From the NCBI GenBank assembly GCA_020852815.1, contig JADZAN010000028.1, forward strand, positions 1 to 64,000: 64,000 nucleotides of DNA, read 5' to 3'. The notes under the pieces were generated by a model that made no database searches, was not told the origin of the DNA, and worked only from the letters and a program-made list of their open reading frames with translations. Positions within the stretch are counted from its first letter, which is position 1. Every line of letters starts with the position of its first letter. The translations under genes and the position numbers were made by a program. This DNA is from Gemmatimonadaceae bacterium (GTDB lineage Bacteria; Gemmatimonadota; Gemmatimonadetes; Gemmatimonadales; Gemmatimonadaceae). This document shows, piece after piece, positions 17,562 through 26,786 of this stretch.

Positions 17562-18161
17562 ATGAAGACGAGCGACTGGGACGAGCGCTTTGCCGGCGAC
17601 CTCCCGTACGGCCTCGAGCCGAATGACTTCCTGGCGCAGGAAGGGGGGCGCATTCCGCCAGGGCCGGTGCTCTGCCTGGCGGAAGGGTACGGCCGCAACG
17701 CGTTGTGGCTGGCGGCGCGGGGCCACGCGGTCACGGCGGCGGAGCAGTCCGCCGTGGGCATTGCGCGCGGCAAGGCGCTCGCCGCCGAGCGCGGGCTCGA
17801 CATCACCTGGGTCCGGGGCGACCTGGCTGATCTCGACATGGGGGAGGGGAAGTGGAGCGGGATCGTCTCGATCTTTGCCCACCTCCCGCCGGCGCTGCGT
17901 GCCGACGTGCACCGGAGGGCGGTGCGCGCCCTTGCGCCTGGCGGCGTGTTTCTCCTGGAGGCGTACTCGCCAGCGCAGCTCGCCTACACCACGGGCGGGC
18001 CCAGGCAGGTCGAGCTGCTCATGACGCGCGACGGGTTGATGCGCGAGCTGGAAGGGCTCCAGTTCGAGCACGCGCAGGAAGTCGAGCGCGAGGTCGTCGA
18101 GGGAGCGATGCACTCCGGTGTGGCGGCGGTGGTGCAGGTGGTGGGGCGCAAGGCGCCCTGA
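17562..18161 (+). CDS. Class I SAM-dependent methyltransferase
   Basis: The product has 199 residues. The Rossmann-fold core is visible: motif I PVLCLAEGYGRNALWLA (Gly-x-Gly region with Arg-Asn), AVTAAEQSAVGIARGKALA for the ribose-binding acidic position, and WSGIVSIFAHLPPALR as motif IV. The N-terminus WDERFAGDLPYGLEPNDFL is typical of small TehB-like or thiopurine-methyltransferase-like cytosolic enzymes. The methyl acceptor is unknown. The gene sits last in the VPS10 operon and converges with the kinase gene 6 bp away. Confidence 0.85.
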   Translation: MKTSDWDERFAGDLPYGLEPNDFLAQEGGRIPPGPVLCLAEGYGRNALWLAARGHAVTAAEQSAVGIARGKALAAERGLDITWVRGDLADLDMGEGKWSGIVSIFAHLPPALRADVHRRAVRALAPGGVFLLEAYSPAQLAYTTGGPRQVELLMTRDGLMRELEGLQFEHAQEVEREVVEGAMHSGVAAVVQVVGRKAP

Positions 18162-18167
18162 CGACGC

Positions 18168-19871
18168 TCAGCGTTGCTGCTGGCGACGCCACTCCTCGAG
18201 CCGGCTGACGCGCGCCTCGAGCTGTTCGAGCGAGCCCGTGGCGCGCGGGTGGCCGGCGGCGCGCGCCGCGGGGATCACATCGTTGGCCGACGTTCCGTCG
18301 CCTGCTGGCGGTGCCGCGACCGTCGATGACAAACTTCGTGCTGTCGGTGCCGCCGACGCGCCCGTGACGCGGGACATGGGGCCCAGCGGCGTGAGCGATC
18401 GCCCGCCCGCCTCCCCTGCACCACGCATGGCCCACGACAGGAAGAACCGCCCGGGCTTTCCCAGCCAGAGGCGGCGGAAGAGCCGCTCGGGGGGCGACGC
18501 CCGGTATGGCGAACGCCCTAACAGCGCGAAGCTCACACCCATCAGGGCCAGCCCGGAGAAGAGCAGGAAGATGGACCAGGTGGGGATGACATACTGACGC
18601 GGCGTCACTTCGCGGCGGACGAACATGTGCGTGGTGGCGAGAGCGAGGGCCACCGCGAGCTGCACCAGCGCGATGCGGACCGTTCGCCGGCGACGCACCT
18701 GCGTGGCGGGGTCGGCGCGGCGCGCCTGACGCACGCTCTCCCGTTCGTCGTAGACGCCCTGCATCCCCGCAAACACCTCGTCGCGCGAGAACCCCGTCTC
18801 GCCCAGGTGGCGCGCCTCGCTGAGCACCTGCAGGAAGCGCGTGAGGCCGACACTCATCAGGATGACGACCGGGATGATGGCGTCGAACGAAGAACCCATG
18901 CGGGCAATGGAGCGCGACACGAGCCACGACACCGCCACCAGGATGAAGAGCACCGTTGACAACGTCTCCAACTCCGCCACGAAGCTGCGGATGGGGAGCG
19001 GGATGTCGGGTCCCGCCAGCTGCGAGGCGTCGACCGCCTCCACCAGCGCCTCGGCGGACTGGTAACGTTCCTCCGGCTGCTTGGCGATGCAACGATCGAT
19101 CGCGGCGGAGAGGAGATCGGAGAGTTCCGGGCGCAGAACCTCCACCGGCGGCGGCGTCTCCGTCAGCTGCTTGACGAGGATCTTCTGCACCGACTCGCCC
19201 GTGACCGCCGGGCGCCCGATGGCCGCGAACCAGGCCACCAGTCCTAACGAGTACAGGTCGCTGCGCCCGTCGACCACGTCGCCGGACGCCTGCTCGGGGC
19301 TCATGTACTCCGGAGTCCCGACGACCTCCCCCACGCGCGTGAGCCCGCCGCCGCCGATGGGTTCCGTGATCGCGCGGGCGATCCCGAAGTCCATGAGGAG
19401 AGCGCGCCCCGTCGCCCGCTCGATCATGATGTTGTCGGGCTTGATGTCGCGGTGCGCCACGCCACGCCCGTGCGCGTAGGCCAGCGCGTAGCCCACGTCC
19501 TGCAGCAGGCGCACCAGTTCGCGCACCGTGAGCGGGCCGGCGCGTTGCACCCGCTGGGCGAGGCTCTCCCCCTCCACGAATCCCATCGCGTACGCCACCA
19601 CGCCGGGACGCTCCTCCACCGCGTGCACCGGGATGATGTTGGGGTGCGAGAACGACGCCGTCATGCGCGTCTCGCGCAGGAAGCGTTCGCGCAGCGCCGG
19701 GTCGGCGGCAAACTCCTCGGGGAGGATCTTGAGGGCGACCGGGCGGTCGAGCGTCCGGTCGCGCGCCAGGAAGACCGCCCCCATCCCCCCGCGCCCCAGC
19801 TCGCGTTCCAGGTCGTAGCGGTCGGCGAGCTGCCGCCGGATCTGCGTGAAGTCGGAGGTCGTCACGTGCAA
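18168..19871 (-). CDS. Membrane-anchored Ser/Thr protein kinase (PknB-like)
   Basis: This 567-residue protein has all main kinase motifs: glycine loop GRGGMGAVF (26-34), Lys48 in VALKIL, HRDIKPDN (140-147), DFG (161-163), and GTPEYMSPEQ (185-194) in the activation segment. The kinase domain ends near 280. Four hydrophobic helices follow at about 310-480, and a short C-terminal coiled coil (LEQLEARVSRLEEW) closes the protein. Several membrane helices in place of a single one with an external sensor is less usual. The ligand is unknown. It may share transcripts with the gene 45 bp upstream. Confidence 0.92.
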   Translation of the reverse strand: MHVTTSDFTQIRRQLADRYDLERELGRGGMGAVFLARDRTLDRPVALKILPEEFAADPALRERFLRETRMTASFSHPNIIPVHAVEERPGVVAYAMGFVEGESLAQRVQRAGPLTVRELVRLLQDVGYALAYAHGRGVAHRDIKPDNIMIERATGRALLMDFGIARAITEPIGGGGLTRVGEVVGTPEYMSPEQASGDVVDGRSDLYSLGLVAWFAAIGRPAVTGESVQKILVKQLTETPPPVEVLRPELSDLLSAAIDRCIAKQPEERYQSAEALVEAVDASQLAGPDIPLPIRSFVAELETLSTVLFILVAVSWLVSRSIARMGSSFDAIIPVVILMSVGLTRFLQVLSEARHLGETGFSRDEVFAGMQGVYDERESVRQARRADPATQVRRRRTVRIALVQLAVALALATTHMFVRREVTPRQYVIPTWSIFLLFSGLALMGVSFALLGRSPYRASPPERLFRRLWLGKPGRFFLSWAMRGAGEAGGRSLTPLGPMSRVTGASAAPTARSLSSTVAAPPAGDGTSANDVIPAARAAGHPRATGSLEQLEARVSRLEEWRRQQQR

Positions 19872-19916
19872 CGAGTCGAAGGCGCGCGGTGCTGGAGGGT
19901 CGGCGCGCCGTCGCGC

Positions 19917-21176
19917 TCAACGCACGGCCGCCTCCACCGGGGAACGTGACAGGCGGACCACGTCCCAGTACGACTGTACCGCTCCACCCCCCACTCCCGC
20001 TAGGAGTTCACGCACCGAGGAGAGCATCGTGACCGACCGCGGCCCGCGCCGCACGCCGAAGTCCCGGTTGCCGTAGTTGAAGACGGCGCGGATGAAGGTG
20101 CTGCGCTCGTCCGTGGGGATGGCGGCGACGTTGTCGTAGTAGCGCCGCCAGGCGTCGTCGCTCCCAAAGAGGTATTGTTCCACGTTGGACGTGTAGAGCA
20201 TCGAGGCCGTTGCCTCCCGCGCGCGCAGGTACGCCCCAACCGCGCGCAGCGCCTTGGGGCCGCCAAAGTCGCCCACCAGCGGAACGATACGGTTGTCGAG
20301 TTGCATCTGCCGGAGGCGCTGGAAGCTCGCCTCGCTCGCCAGGTAGCCGCGCTCCACGCCATCGGCGTCGGTCTGCACCATCAACTCGCCGTAGGTGGGC
20401 ATGCCGCGCATCGCGTAGCCGCCATATCCGCCCGCGCCGCGCCCGAAGCTGTACGTGAGCGCGGGCCCCGCATCGAAGAAGGAGAGGAGGATGTACTCGA
20501 TCCCCGGCGGGTCGGTCCGCTCCAACGTGAAGCGGTGCTCCTCGACGAGCCGGCGCTGCACCGCCGCCAGCGTGTGCCGGAAGAGCGCCGAGTCGGCCGC
20601 GACGGAGTCGTAGGCGGCCAAGAGCGCCGTCACCGAGGCGTCCGCCGTTGCGCCTGGCGGTCGCGGGCGCGAGAAGAGGAGCGACAGGAAGTCGGCGCGA
20701 TCGGACGACAGCTCGATCAGCGCCTTGTACATGAGGTGCTGCAACAGGTTGCCACGCCGGATGTCGACGATGAAGGCGATGCGCGGCTCGAGCGCCGTGA
20801 TGTACGTGAAGTTCTGGTCCGGACCCACGCCCAGGTACACGCCCCCCGCGCCAACTTTCCGTTGCAGCTCGGGGATCACGTGCTGGAAGGTGACCTCATT
20901 GGAGACGAGGTTGTCCGAACGAAAGAAGCCGGCCGGCTCGGACATGGTCGTCACCAACGACCAGAAGTCGGCGTCGGAGAGGCGCGTCGGGAGCGAGTCG
21001 CGGCGGAGAGCACCCGAAGTCGGCGCGCGGCGCGCCAACCATGCGCTGCGCGCGCTCCATGCGCTGCGCGCGTCGAGTGTGCCGGCCGGGTACGGGACGA
21101 ACGCCGCCGCGACCGCCACCGTCGCGAACAGGACGAGCCACTTCCCTTCGCGTGCTCGCGCGACGATGCGCCGCAT
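19917..21176 (-). CDS. Membrane-anchored protein of unknown function
   Basis: The protein has 419 residues. One N-terminal hydrophobic segment (WLVLFATVAVAAAFVPYPAG) acts as a signal or anchor. The conserved-looking core has a Rossmann-like stretch (GGVYLGVGPDQNFTYI, then RIAFIVDIRRGNLLQHLMYK) that recalls a SAM-binding fold, then LSSDRADFLSLLFSRPRPP. I do not recognise a named family and cannot confirm methyltransferase activity. It lies upstream of the kinase gene on the same strand and is divergent from the amidohydrolase gene. Confidence 0.7.
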   Translation of the reverse strand: MRRIVARAREGKWLVLFATVAVAAAFVPYPAGTLDARSAWSARSAWLARRAPTSGALRRDSLPTRLSDADFWSLVTTMSEPAGFFRSDNLVSNEVTFQHVIPELQRKVGAGGVYLGVGPDQNFTYITALEPRIAFIVDIRRGNLLQHLMYKALIELSSDRADFLSLLFSRPRPPGATADASVTALLAAYDSVAADSALFRHTLAAVQRRLVEEHRFTLERTDPPGIEYILLSFFDAGPALTYSFGRGAGGYGGYAMRGMPTYGELMVQTDADGVERGYLASEASFQRLRQMQLDNRIVPLVGDFGGPKALRAVGAYLRAREATASMLYTSNVEQYLFGSDDAWRRYYDNVAAIPTDERSTFIRAVFNYGNRDFGVRRGPRSVTMLSSVRELLAGVGGGAVQSYWDVVRLSRSPVEAAVR

Positions 21177-21376
21177 CGTGCCCTCCTGCCCTGGATGCGC
21201 CTGCTGTCCGGCGTTGTCGGTGCACCTCGCCGCGCGCGGCGCCGCGAGCGCACCTCATGCGACGTTACGGTGCGTGCCAGTCGCTGTCAAAGCGCGCGTG
21301 ACGCGCCGTGTGCGGGACGGTCGCGACGTGCTCGGCGGCACGGGATTGCGTCTGGCCCCGTGAGGCGGAGAATACC

Positions 21377-24300
21377 ATGCACACTCGGCGAGCCCATCCC
21401 CTGTCCCAACTCCCCGACATGCCAACCGCTCTCCGCTCCTCCGCCCTTCGCTCGGCGCTCCTTCTCTGTGCCCTTGTTTCCCCGGCGATGACCACGGCGG
21501 CGCATGTGTCGGCGCAAGCTCCGGCGCAGGCGCCGTCCGACACCGCGTGGGACATCACCAAGCCGCGCGGCCGGACGCGCGAGATCGACTTCACCACCAG
21601 CGAAGGGACGTGGACCTCGGTCGACATCTCCTCGGATGGCGCGTGGGTCGTCTTCGACCTGCTGAGCCACGTGTATCGTGTACCGGCCACCGGCGGTGCC
21701 GCCGTGTCGCTCACGCAGTCGAGCGGGATCGCGTCGAACTTCCATCCGCGCCTGTCGCCCGACGGGAAGTCGATCGCCTTCATCTCCGATCGCAAGGGGC
21801 AGTACAACCTCTGGGTGATGGATGCGGACGGGCAGAACCCGCGCCCGGTCGCGCTCGATCCGACTGGGCGCATGGAGTTCCCGCAGTGGACCGCCGACAA
21901 CCAGTACATCATCGTCGTGAAGATGACCGGCTTCATCAATCGGTCGTTAGTCATGTACCATCGCGACGGCGGCGCCGGTGTCACGCTGGTGAAAGGCGAG
22001 ATCGGCAAGATGCCGTATCGCACGGCCATCTCCGCCGACGGGCGCTACCTCTACTACGACGTCTACACCTCGCGCCCCACCGGCTTCTGGGGACAGGACG
22101 ACGTTCTCAAGGGCGCGGTGCAGCTGCATCGCTACGACCTCAGGACGGGTGCGGTCCGCATGATCACCGCCGGCGAGGCGCAGCAGCAGGACCGCGCCAC
22201 CAGCGGCGGCGCCTACGCCGCGGAGCCGAGCCCCGACGGACGCTGGCTCGCTTTCATGCGCAAGGTGCCGAACGGCGTCCTCGAGTACAAAGGGCGGAAG
22301 TTCGGGCCGCGCAGCGCGCTCTGGATTCGCGACCTCAAGCTGGGGAGCGAGCGACTGCTGATGGATCCGGTGGAGATGGATCTCTCGGAGGAGAGCATCC
22401 CGCTCAACGGTTCGTACCCCATGTACCGCTGGGCCAGCGACGGGAAGACGATCGTGATCCACCAGGGAGGGAAGATCCGTCGCGTCGACGTGACGACGGG
22501 GGTCGTGGCGACGATCCCCTTCAGCGCGCATGTGCAGCGCACCATTTCCGAGGCGCCGTCGGTGAAGAACCGCATCAGCGATGCCCCGTTCGACGTGCGC
22601 TTCATCCGCTGGGCCACCACCTCGAGCGACGGGAGGACGCTTGCCTTTCAGGCGCTGGGGCGCATCTGGCTGCAATCGCTGCCTAACGGCACACCACGCC
22701 GCCTCACGCCCGACTCGTTCGAGCCGTTCGAGTTCCAGCCGTCGTGGTCGCCCGATGGGCACTCGATCGCCTTTGCCTCGGTCGATGCCACCAACCGGGG
22801 GGCGCTGTGGCGAGTGGCCGCGGGGGGCGGGGCGCCTCAGCGCCTGACGAGTGACGTCGGGGAGTACATGAACCCGAGCTGGACCCCGGACGGGCGCGAG
22901 ATTGTCGCCGTGCGCGGGAGCGGCGCCTCGGCCAGGCAGTCGACCGTGTCACGGGGAGGGTGGTTCGAGATCTTCCGCATGCCGGCCGGCGGCGGCGAGG
23001 AGACCGACATTGCGCAGTTGGAGGCGGGGAGCTTTTTCTCGGGCGCCGAGATGCGGCCAAGGGTTGGGAGCGACAGCCGACTGTACTACGCGACGTCGAA
23101 GGTGATCGAACCGAATCCCGTTCGCCCGGTCACGGGTGTCGAGGTCGTGTCGGTGCGACTCGATGGGAGCGACAGGAAGGTGCACGCCAACGTGAAGGAC
23201 TCCGACGACGCCGCGGTGTCGCCGGACGGGAAGTGGGTCGCCTTCACGCAGGGGTCCAACATCTACCTCGCGCCGCTCCCGCCGGGCGGGGTCGGCGGCG
23301 AGACGCCGCTCATTGCCAAGGGGGGCGGCTCGTTCAACGCCACACCCCTGACAACGGAAGGTGGTCTGTATCCCACGTGGCGCACGTCGGGTGTGGTCGA
23401 CTACGCGAGCGCCAACCGTGCCTTCTCGTACGATGTCGGCGCCAGGCGTGCCGACACCGTGGCCGTGTCGCTCACCGCGCCGCGTGCGATCCCGAGGGGG
23501 TCGATCGCGCTCACCGGGGCGCGCATCGTCACGCTCGACAACCGCCGGGTGATCGAGCGCGGGACGATCGTCGTGAAGGCTGGGCGCATTTCCTGTGTTG
23601 GTTCGTGCAGCACGAGCGGCGTGGAGAAGGTGGTGAACGCCTCGGGCCAGACCATCATCCCCGGTTGGGTGGACATGCACGCGCATCATCACCGTGAGTT
23701 CATGGGGATGATGCCCCGGCAGGACTTCGAGTCGGCGATCTACCTCGCGTATGGCGTCACGACGACGAGCGATCCGTCGACGTCGTCGGTGGCGGCGTTC
23801 CCCACCGCGGAGCTGATCGAGGCGGGGGAGACCGTGGGGCCGCGCGTCTTCAGCGTGTCCGAGGCGCTGACCAACGGCGACGGCGCGCACACCAACGACA
23901 TCACCAGCCGCGACATCGCGGTGTCGGAGCTCAAGCGCCGCATGTCGTGGGGGGCCGTGCTCCTCAAGCAGTACCTGCAGCCGCAACGCTACCAGCGGCA
24001 GTGGGCCGTGGACGCGGCGCGCCAGCTCGGGTTGCGCGTGACGGCCGAGGGGAGCGATGACCTCAACCACCGGCTGGGGATGATCATGGACGGCCACAAT
24101 GGTGGTGAGCACCTGACGGTGCAGTCGCCGCTGTACGCCGACTTCACGACGTTCCTTGGGCAGGCGAAGTATTTCTACTCGCACACGCCGCTGGTGAGCG
24201 GCTACGGCGGGTGGAACGAGGAGTACTGGTGGCAGGAGAGCCCGATCTGGCTCGACGCCAAGCAGGGGAAGTGGGTCCCATGGCGGCAGCTCATCCCGCA

Positions 24301-24769
24301 CACGCGCCGCTTCATCATGCGCCCCGAGACCGACTACTCGAAGGACATCGTGTCGCAGCAGGTGGCCGATGTGATTGCGGCTGGCGGATACTCCGCCGTG
24401 GGCTCGCACGGCCAGCAGGCCGGGCTGGGCTCGCACTGGGACACCTGGATGGCGGCCAAGGCCAACGGCAACATGCAGGCGCTGGAGATCGCGTCGCTGC
24501 ACGGCGCCAGGTTTCTGGGGATGGACGACGACATCGGCTCGATTGCCGTCGGCAAGCTTGCCGACCTCATGGTGCTCAACGCCAACCCGCTGGAGAACAT
24601 CCGGAATACCGCCAACATCCGCTATGTGATGAAGGCGGGGACGCTGTACGACGCCAACTCGCTGGATGAGATCTGGCCGAGGGCGCGGGCGTACGGCGAC
24701 AACTACTGGTACGTGCCGGCGATGTACGAGAGGAGTGTGAAGCCGGTTGGGGTGTGGGATAGGAGGTAG
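21377..24769 (+). CDS. Secreted amidohydrolase with N-terminal TolB/PD40 propeller
   Basis: The product has about 1130 residues. The ATG at 21377 follows AGGCGGAG; another ATG at 21419 would still leave a signal peptide (LRSALLLCALVSPAMTTAAH). Residues about 50-680 are WD40-like/TolB repeats (FHPRLSPDGKSIAFISDRKG, FQPSWSPDGHSIAFASV, MNPSWTPDGREIVAV). The C-terminal part is a metal-dependent amidohydrolase with the first metal site in PGWVDMHAHHHREF, further histidines in GSHGQQAGLGSHWD, and the terminal strand AVGKLADLMVLNANPLENI. The fusion is common in exported hydrolases of soil bacteria and may be an imidazolonepropionase- or dipeptidase-like enzyme. The substrate is unknown. Confidence 0.92.
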   Translation: MHTRRAHPLSQLPDMPTALRSSALRSALLLCALVSPAMTTAAHVSAQAPAQAPSDTAWDITKPRGRTREIDFTTSEGTWTSVDISSDGAWVVFDLLSHVYRVPATGGAAVSLTQSSGIASNFHPRLSPDGKSIAFISDRKGQYNLWVMDADGQNPRPVALDPTGRMEFPQWTADNQYIIVVKMTGFINRSLVMYHRDGGAGVTLVKGEIGKMPYRTAISADGRYLYYDVYTSRPTGFWGQDDVLKGAVQLHRYDLRTGAVRMITAGEAQQQDRATSGGAYAAEPSPDGRWLAFMRKVPNGVLEYKGRKFGPRSALWIRDLKLGSERLLMDPVEMDLSEESIPLNGSYPMYRWASDGKTIVIHQGGKIRRVDVTTGVVATIPFSAHVQRTISEAPSVKNRISDAPFDVRFIRWATTSSDGRTLAFQALGRIWLQSLPNGTPRRLTPDSFEPFEFQPSWSPDGHSIAFASVDATNRGALWRVAAGGGAPQRLTSDVGEYMNPSWTPDGREIVAVRGSGASARQSTVSRGGWFEIFRMPAGGGEETDIAQLEAGSFFSGAEMRPRVGSDSRLYYATSKVIEPNPVRPVTGVEVVSVRLDGSDRKVHANVKDSDDAAVSPDGKWVAFTQGSNIYLAPLPPGGVGGETPLIAKGGGSFNATPLTTEGGLYPTWRTSGVVDYASANRAFSYDVGARRADTVAVSLTAPRAIPRGSIALTGARIVTLDNRRVIERGTIVVKAGRISCVGSCSTSGVEKVVNASGQTIIPGWVDMHAHHHREFMGMMPRQDFESAIYLAYGVTTTSDPSTSSVAAFPTAELIEAGETVGPRVFSVSEALTNGDGAHTNDITSRDIAVSELKRRMSWGAVLLKQYLQPQRYQRQWAVDAARQLGLRVTAEGSDDLNHRLGMIMDGHNGGEHLTVQSPLYADFTTFLGQAKYFYSHTPLVSGYGGWNEEYWWQESPIWLDAKQGKWVPWRQLIPHTRRFIMRPETDYSKDIVSQQVADVIAAGGYSAVGSHGQQAGLGSHWDTWMAAKANGNMQALEIASLHGARFLGMDDDIGSIAVGKLADLMVLNANPLENIRNTANIRYVMKAGTLYDANSLDEIWPRARAYGDNYWYVPAMYERSVKPVGVWDRR

Positions 24770-24877
24770 AAGGTTGGACGGGAGATCGGGGGGATCGGGG
24801 ATGGAGATGGGGGATGGGAGACGAGGAGCGGGAGATGGGGGATGGGCGCGCGCGCAGCCGTCGCGCCCGCTCCCACC

Positions 24878-24897
24878 GTCCCAGCGAAAGCTGGGAC
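24878..24897. repeat. GNRA-capped REP-like hairpin
   Basis: GTCCCAGC, loop GAAA, GCTGGGAC is a perfect 8-bp stem. The core CCCAGCGAA-GCTGGG resembles the hairpins at 194-218 and 3228-3252. It lies between two convergent genes, after a purine-rich tract (24780-24845) of repeated GGAGATGGGGGATGGG-like units. Confidence 0.65.
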
Positions 24898-24949
24898 CCA
24901 TTTGTCCTCACATCGCACTCGACAAGCCGCATCGCCTGTCAGCAAACGC

Positions 24950-24973
24950 AAACGGCGCCGCGAGGCGCCGTTT
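24950..24973. terminator. Bidirectional terminator between convergent genes
   Basis: AAACGGCGCC pairs perfectly with GGCGCCGTTT around GCGA. The A-rich and T-rich ends let it act for both the rightward amidohydrolase and the leftward M20 peptidase transcripts. Confidence 0.85.
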
Positions 24974-25033
24974 GAACTCCCGTCTCCCCCAAGCGTTCGT
25001 TGGGGCGAACGTTCTCCCATCCCCTGTCCGCCC

Positions 25034-26464
25034 CTACTGCACCGCCGAGACGGACGTCACCCGCTTCACCAGGCGATACGTGAACTCCATCCCCTCGAAG
25101 AACCCCTTCTGCGGGGTGCGCTCGTTCATCCCGTGGGCGAAGGTGTCGTTGTAGAAGAGACCGGTGAGGCCGTACGTCGGGATGCCGGCAGTCCGCGTGT
25201 AGAGTCCGTCCGTGGCGCCGGTGCTCATCGTGGGGATCACGGGGACGCCCGGCCACATCTCGGATGTCACGCGCTCCACTTCTCCCATCAACTCCTTGGT
25301 GAGGGGTGAGGGCGGCGAGTTTCGCGCGGCGCGATCGGTCCAGATCTTCACCTTGGGATCGTTGATGACCGAGGCGAGCGTCGCTTGCACCTCCTCCGTC
25401 GTTGCATCTGGAAGGATGCGGCAGTTGACGTTGGCGCGAGCGCGCTGCGGGAGCGCGTTGGGGGCGTGCCCGCCGGTGAGCATCGTCGCCACGCACGACG
25501 TGCGAAGCTGCGAGTTGTAGGCCGGATCGGCCGAGAGGGTGGCGACTGCCTTGACATCGGTCGGGTCCTGCGCCACGCGCTTCATCGCCTCGCCCATTGC
25601 ACCTGGCGTGATCGCCGCCGAGCGGGCGAAGTAGGTGCGCGTGACCTCGTTGAGCTTCACGGGAAAGTCGAAGGCGCCGATCTTCACCAGCGCCGCGGCG
25701 AGCTCGGTGATGGCGTTGTCCTTTACCGGGCGCGAGGAGTGGCCGCCGGGGTTCGTCGTTTCCAGCGTGAAGTCGACGTACTTCTTCTCGCTCGCCTGCA
25801 CGTCGTGCGAGAGGTACTTCCCATCGCGAATGCGCCCGCCGCCCCCTTCATTGAACGCGTACTCGGCGTCGATCAGGGTGCGATGGTTCTTGAGGAGGTA
25901 GTCGACCCCGTTGTCGGCGCCCCCCTCCTCATCGGTCGTGAGCGCCACGATGATGTCGCGGTTGCCGGCGTAGCCTTCGGCCCTGAGGCGCATGAGCGTC
26001 GTCAGGTGCATCGCCGAGTCGTCCTTGTCATCGGCCACGCCGCGCCCGAAGAAGGTCGAGTCCTTCTCCACGAAGGTGAAGGGCGGGAGCGTCCAGTCCT
26101 CCGGCTTCGCCTCGACCACGTCGATGTGCGAGAGGAGGAGGATCGGCTTGCGCGTGACGTTTTTCCCGTGTAGGCGGGCGACGAGGTTCCCCTTGCGGTC
26201 CGTCTGCTTGATGACGACCACGTCGGAGTCGGGAAATCCGGCGGCCTTGAGCCGCGCCGCCATTGCCTGCGCCGCCTTGAGCGTGCTCCCGGAGCTTTCC
26301 GTGGTGTTGATCTCGATCAGCTCCTTGAGGAGGTCGCGGGCCGTGGAGTCCCACTTCGTCTTCCCGATGTGTCCCACCTGCTGCGCGCGGGCGAGCGTTG
26401 GCGCTGATACGAGGAGGGTGGTGGCGGCGGCGGCGACGGCGAGGCGAACCAATCGTGAGGTCAT
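25034..26464 (-). CDS. Secreted M20/M25/M40-family peptidase
   Basis: This 476-residue protein has a signal peptide ending near ARAQQ. Zinc-peptidase motifs in order are ILLLSHIDVVEA (His), FGRGVADDKDDSAM (bridging Asp), LTTDEEGGADNG (catalytic and ligand Glu) and EYAFNEGGGG. A dimerisation domain lies in the middle (ETTNPGGHSSRP), and the C-terminal histidine is in FYNDTFAHGMNER. It removes N-terminal residues or splits small peptides outside the cytoplasm. It resembles the CPG2/carnosinase group and is a different branch from the M20 gene at 7500. Confidence 0.92.
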   Translation of the reverse strand: MTSRLVRLAVAAAATTLLVSAPTLARAQQVGHIGKTKWDSTARDLLKELIEINTTESSGSTLKAAQAMAARLKAAGFPDSDVVVIKQTDRKGNLVARLHGKNVTRKPILLLSHIDVVEAKPEDWTLPPFTFVEKDSTFFGRGVADDKDDSAMHLTTLMRLRAEGYAGNRDIIVALTTDEEGGADNGVDYLLKNHRTLIDAEYAFNEGGGGRIRDGKYLSHDVQASEKKYVDFTLETTNPGGHSSRPVKDNAITELAAALVKIGAFDFPVKLNEVTRTYFARSAAITPGAMGEAMKRVAQDPTDVKAVATLSADPAYNSQLRTSCVATMLTGGHAPNALPQRARANVNCRILPDATTEEVQATLASVINDPKVKIWTDRAARNSPPSPLTKELMGEVERVTSEMWPGVPVIPTMSTGATDGLYTRTAGIPTYGLTGLFYNDTFAHGMNERTPQKGFFEGMEFTYRLVKRVTSVSAVQ

Positions 26465-26517
26465 GGAGGGTGGTGAAGTGGGCGTGAATTGGGGTCGCGA
26501 ATTGGGGTCAGAGCGAA

Positions 26518-26564
26518 TTGGGGTCAGAGTCAGCGAACCAAATTCTCGGTGACTCTGACCCCAA
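26518..26564. repeat. Palindromic element, copy 1
   Basis: Arms TTGGGGTCAGAGTCA (26518-26532) and TGACTCTGACCCCAA (26550-26564) flank a 17-base loop. Partial copies (GAATTGGGGTC) precede it at 26487-26520. It belongs to the same family as 26705-26751. It lies in the 322-bp gap between two leftward peptidase genes, which otherwise holds no gene. Confidence 0.85.
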
Positions 26565-26704
26565 CCGGCAGCAACGGGCGGATCGAACGCAATGTTACCA
26601 AAAGCGCGCGTGACTGCTCGAGGACTCGACCGGTCGCGTCCCAGGTAAGTAGCCGAGTGCGTGTGGGTTACGGGGCTCGGAGTCGGTGAAGAGATCCGCC
26701 CATT

Positions 26705-26751
26705 TTGGGGTCAGAGTCAGCGAACCAAATTCTCGCTGACTCTGACCCCAA
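26705..26751. repeat. Palindromic element, copy 2
   Basis: Arms TTGGGGTCAGAGTCAGCGA (26705-26723) and its exact complement (26733-26751) flank a 9-base loop, ACCAAATTC, also found in copy 1. A half element (CTGACCCCAATCGACT) follows at 26761. As a 19-bp perfect stem it could fold in RNA or DNA. GGGGTCAGAGTC elements resemble REP palindromes mobilised by RAYT (Y1) transposases; no such transposase is in this window. Confidence 0.88.
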
Positions 26752-26786
26752 TCGACTACCCTGACCCCAATCGACTCCAATCGACC

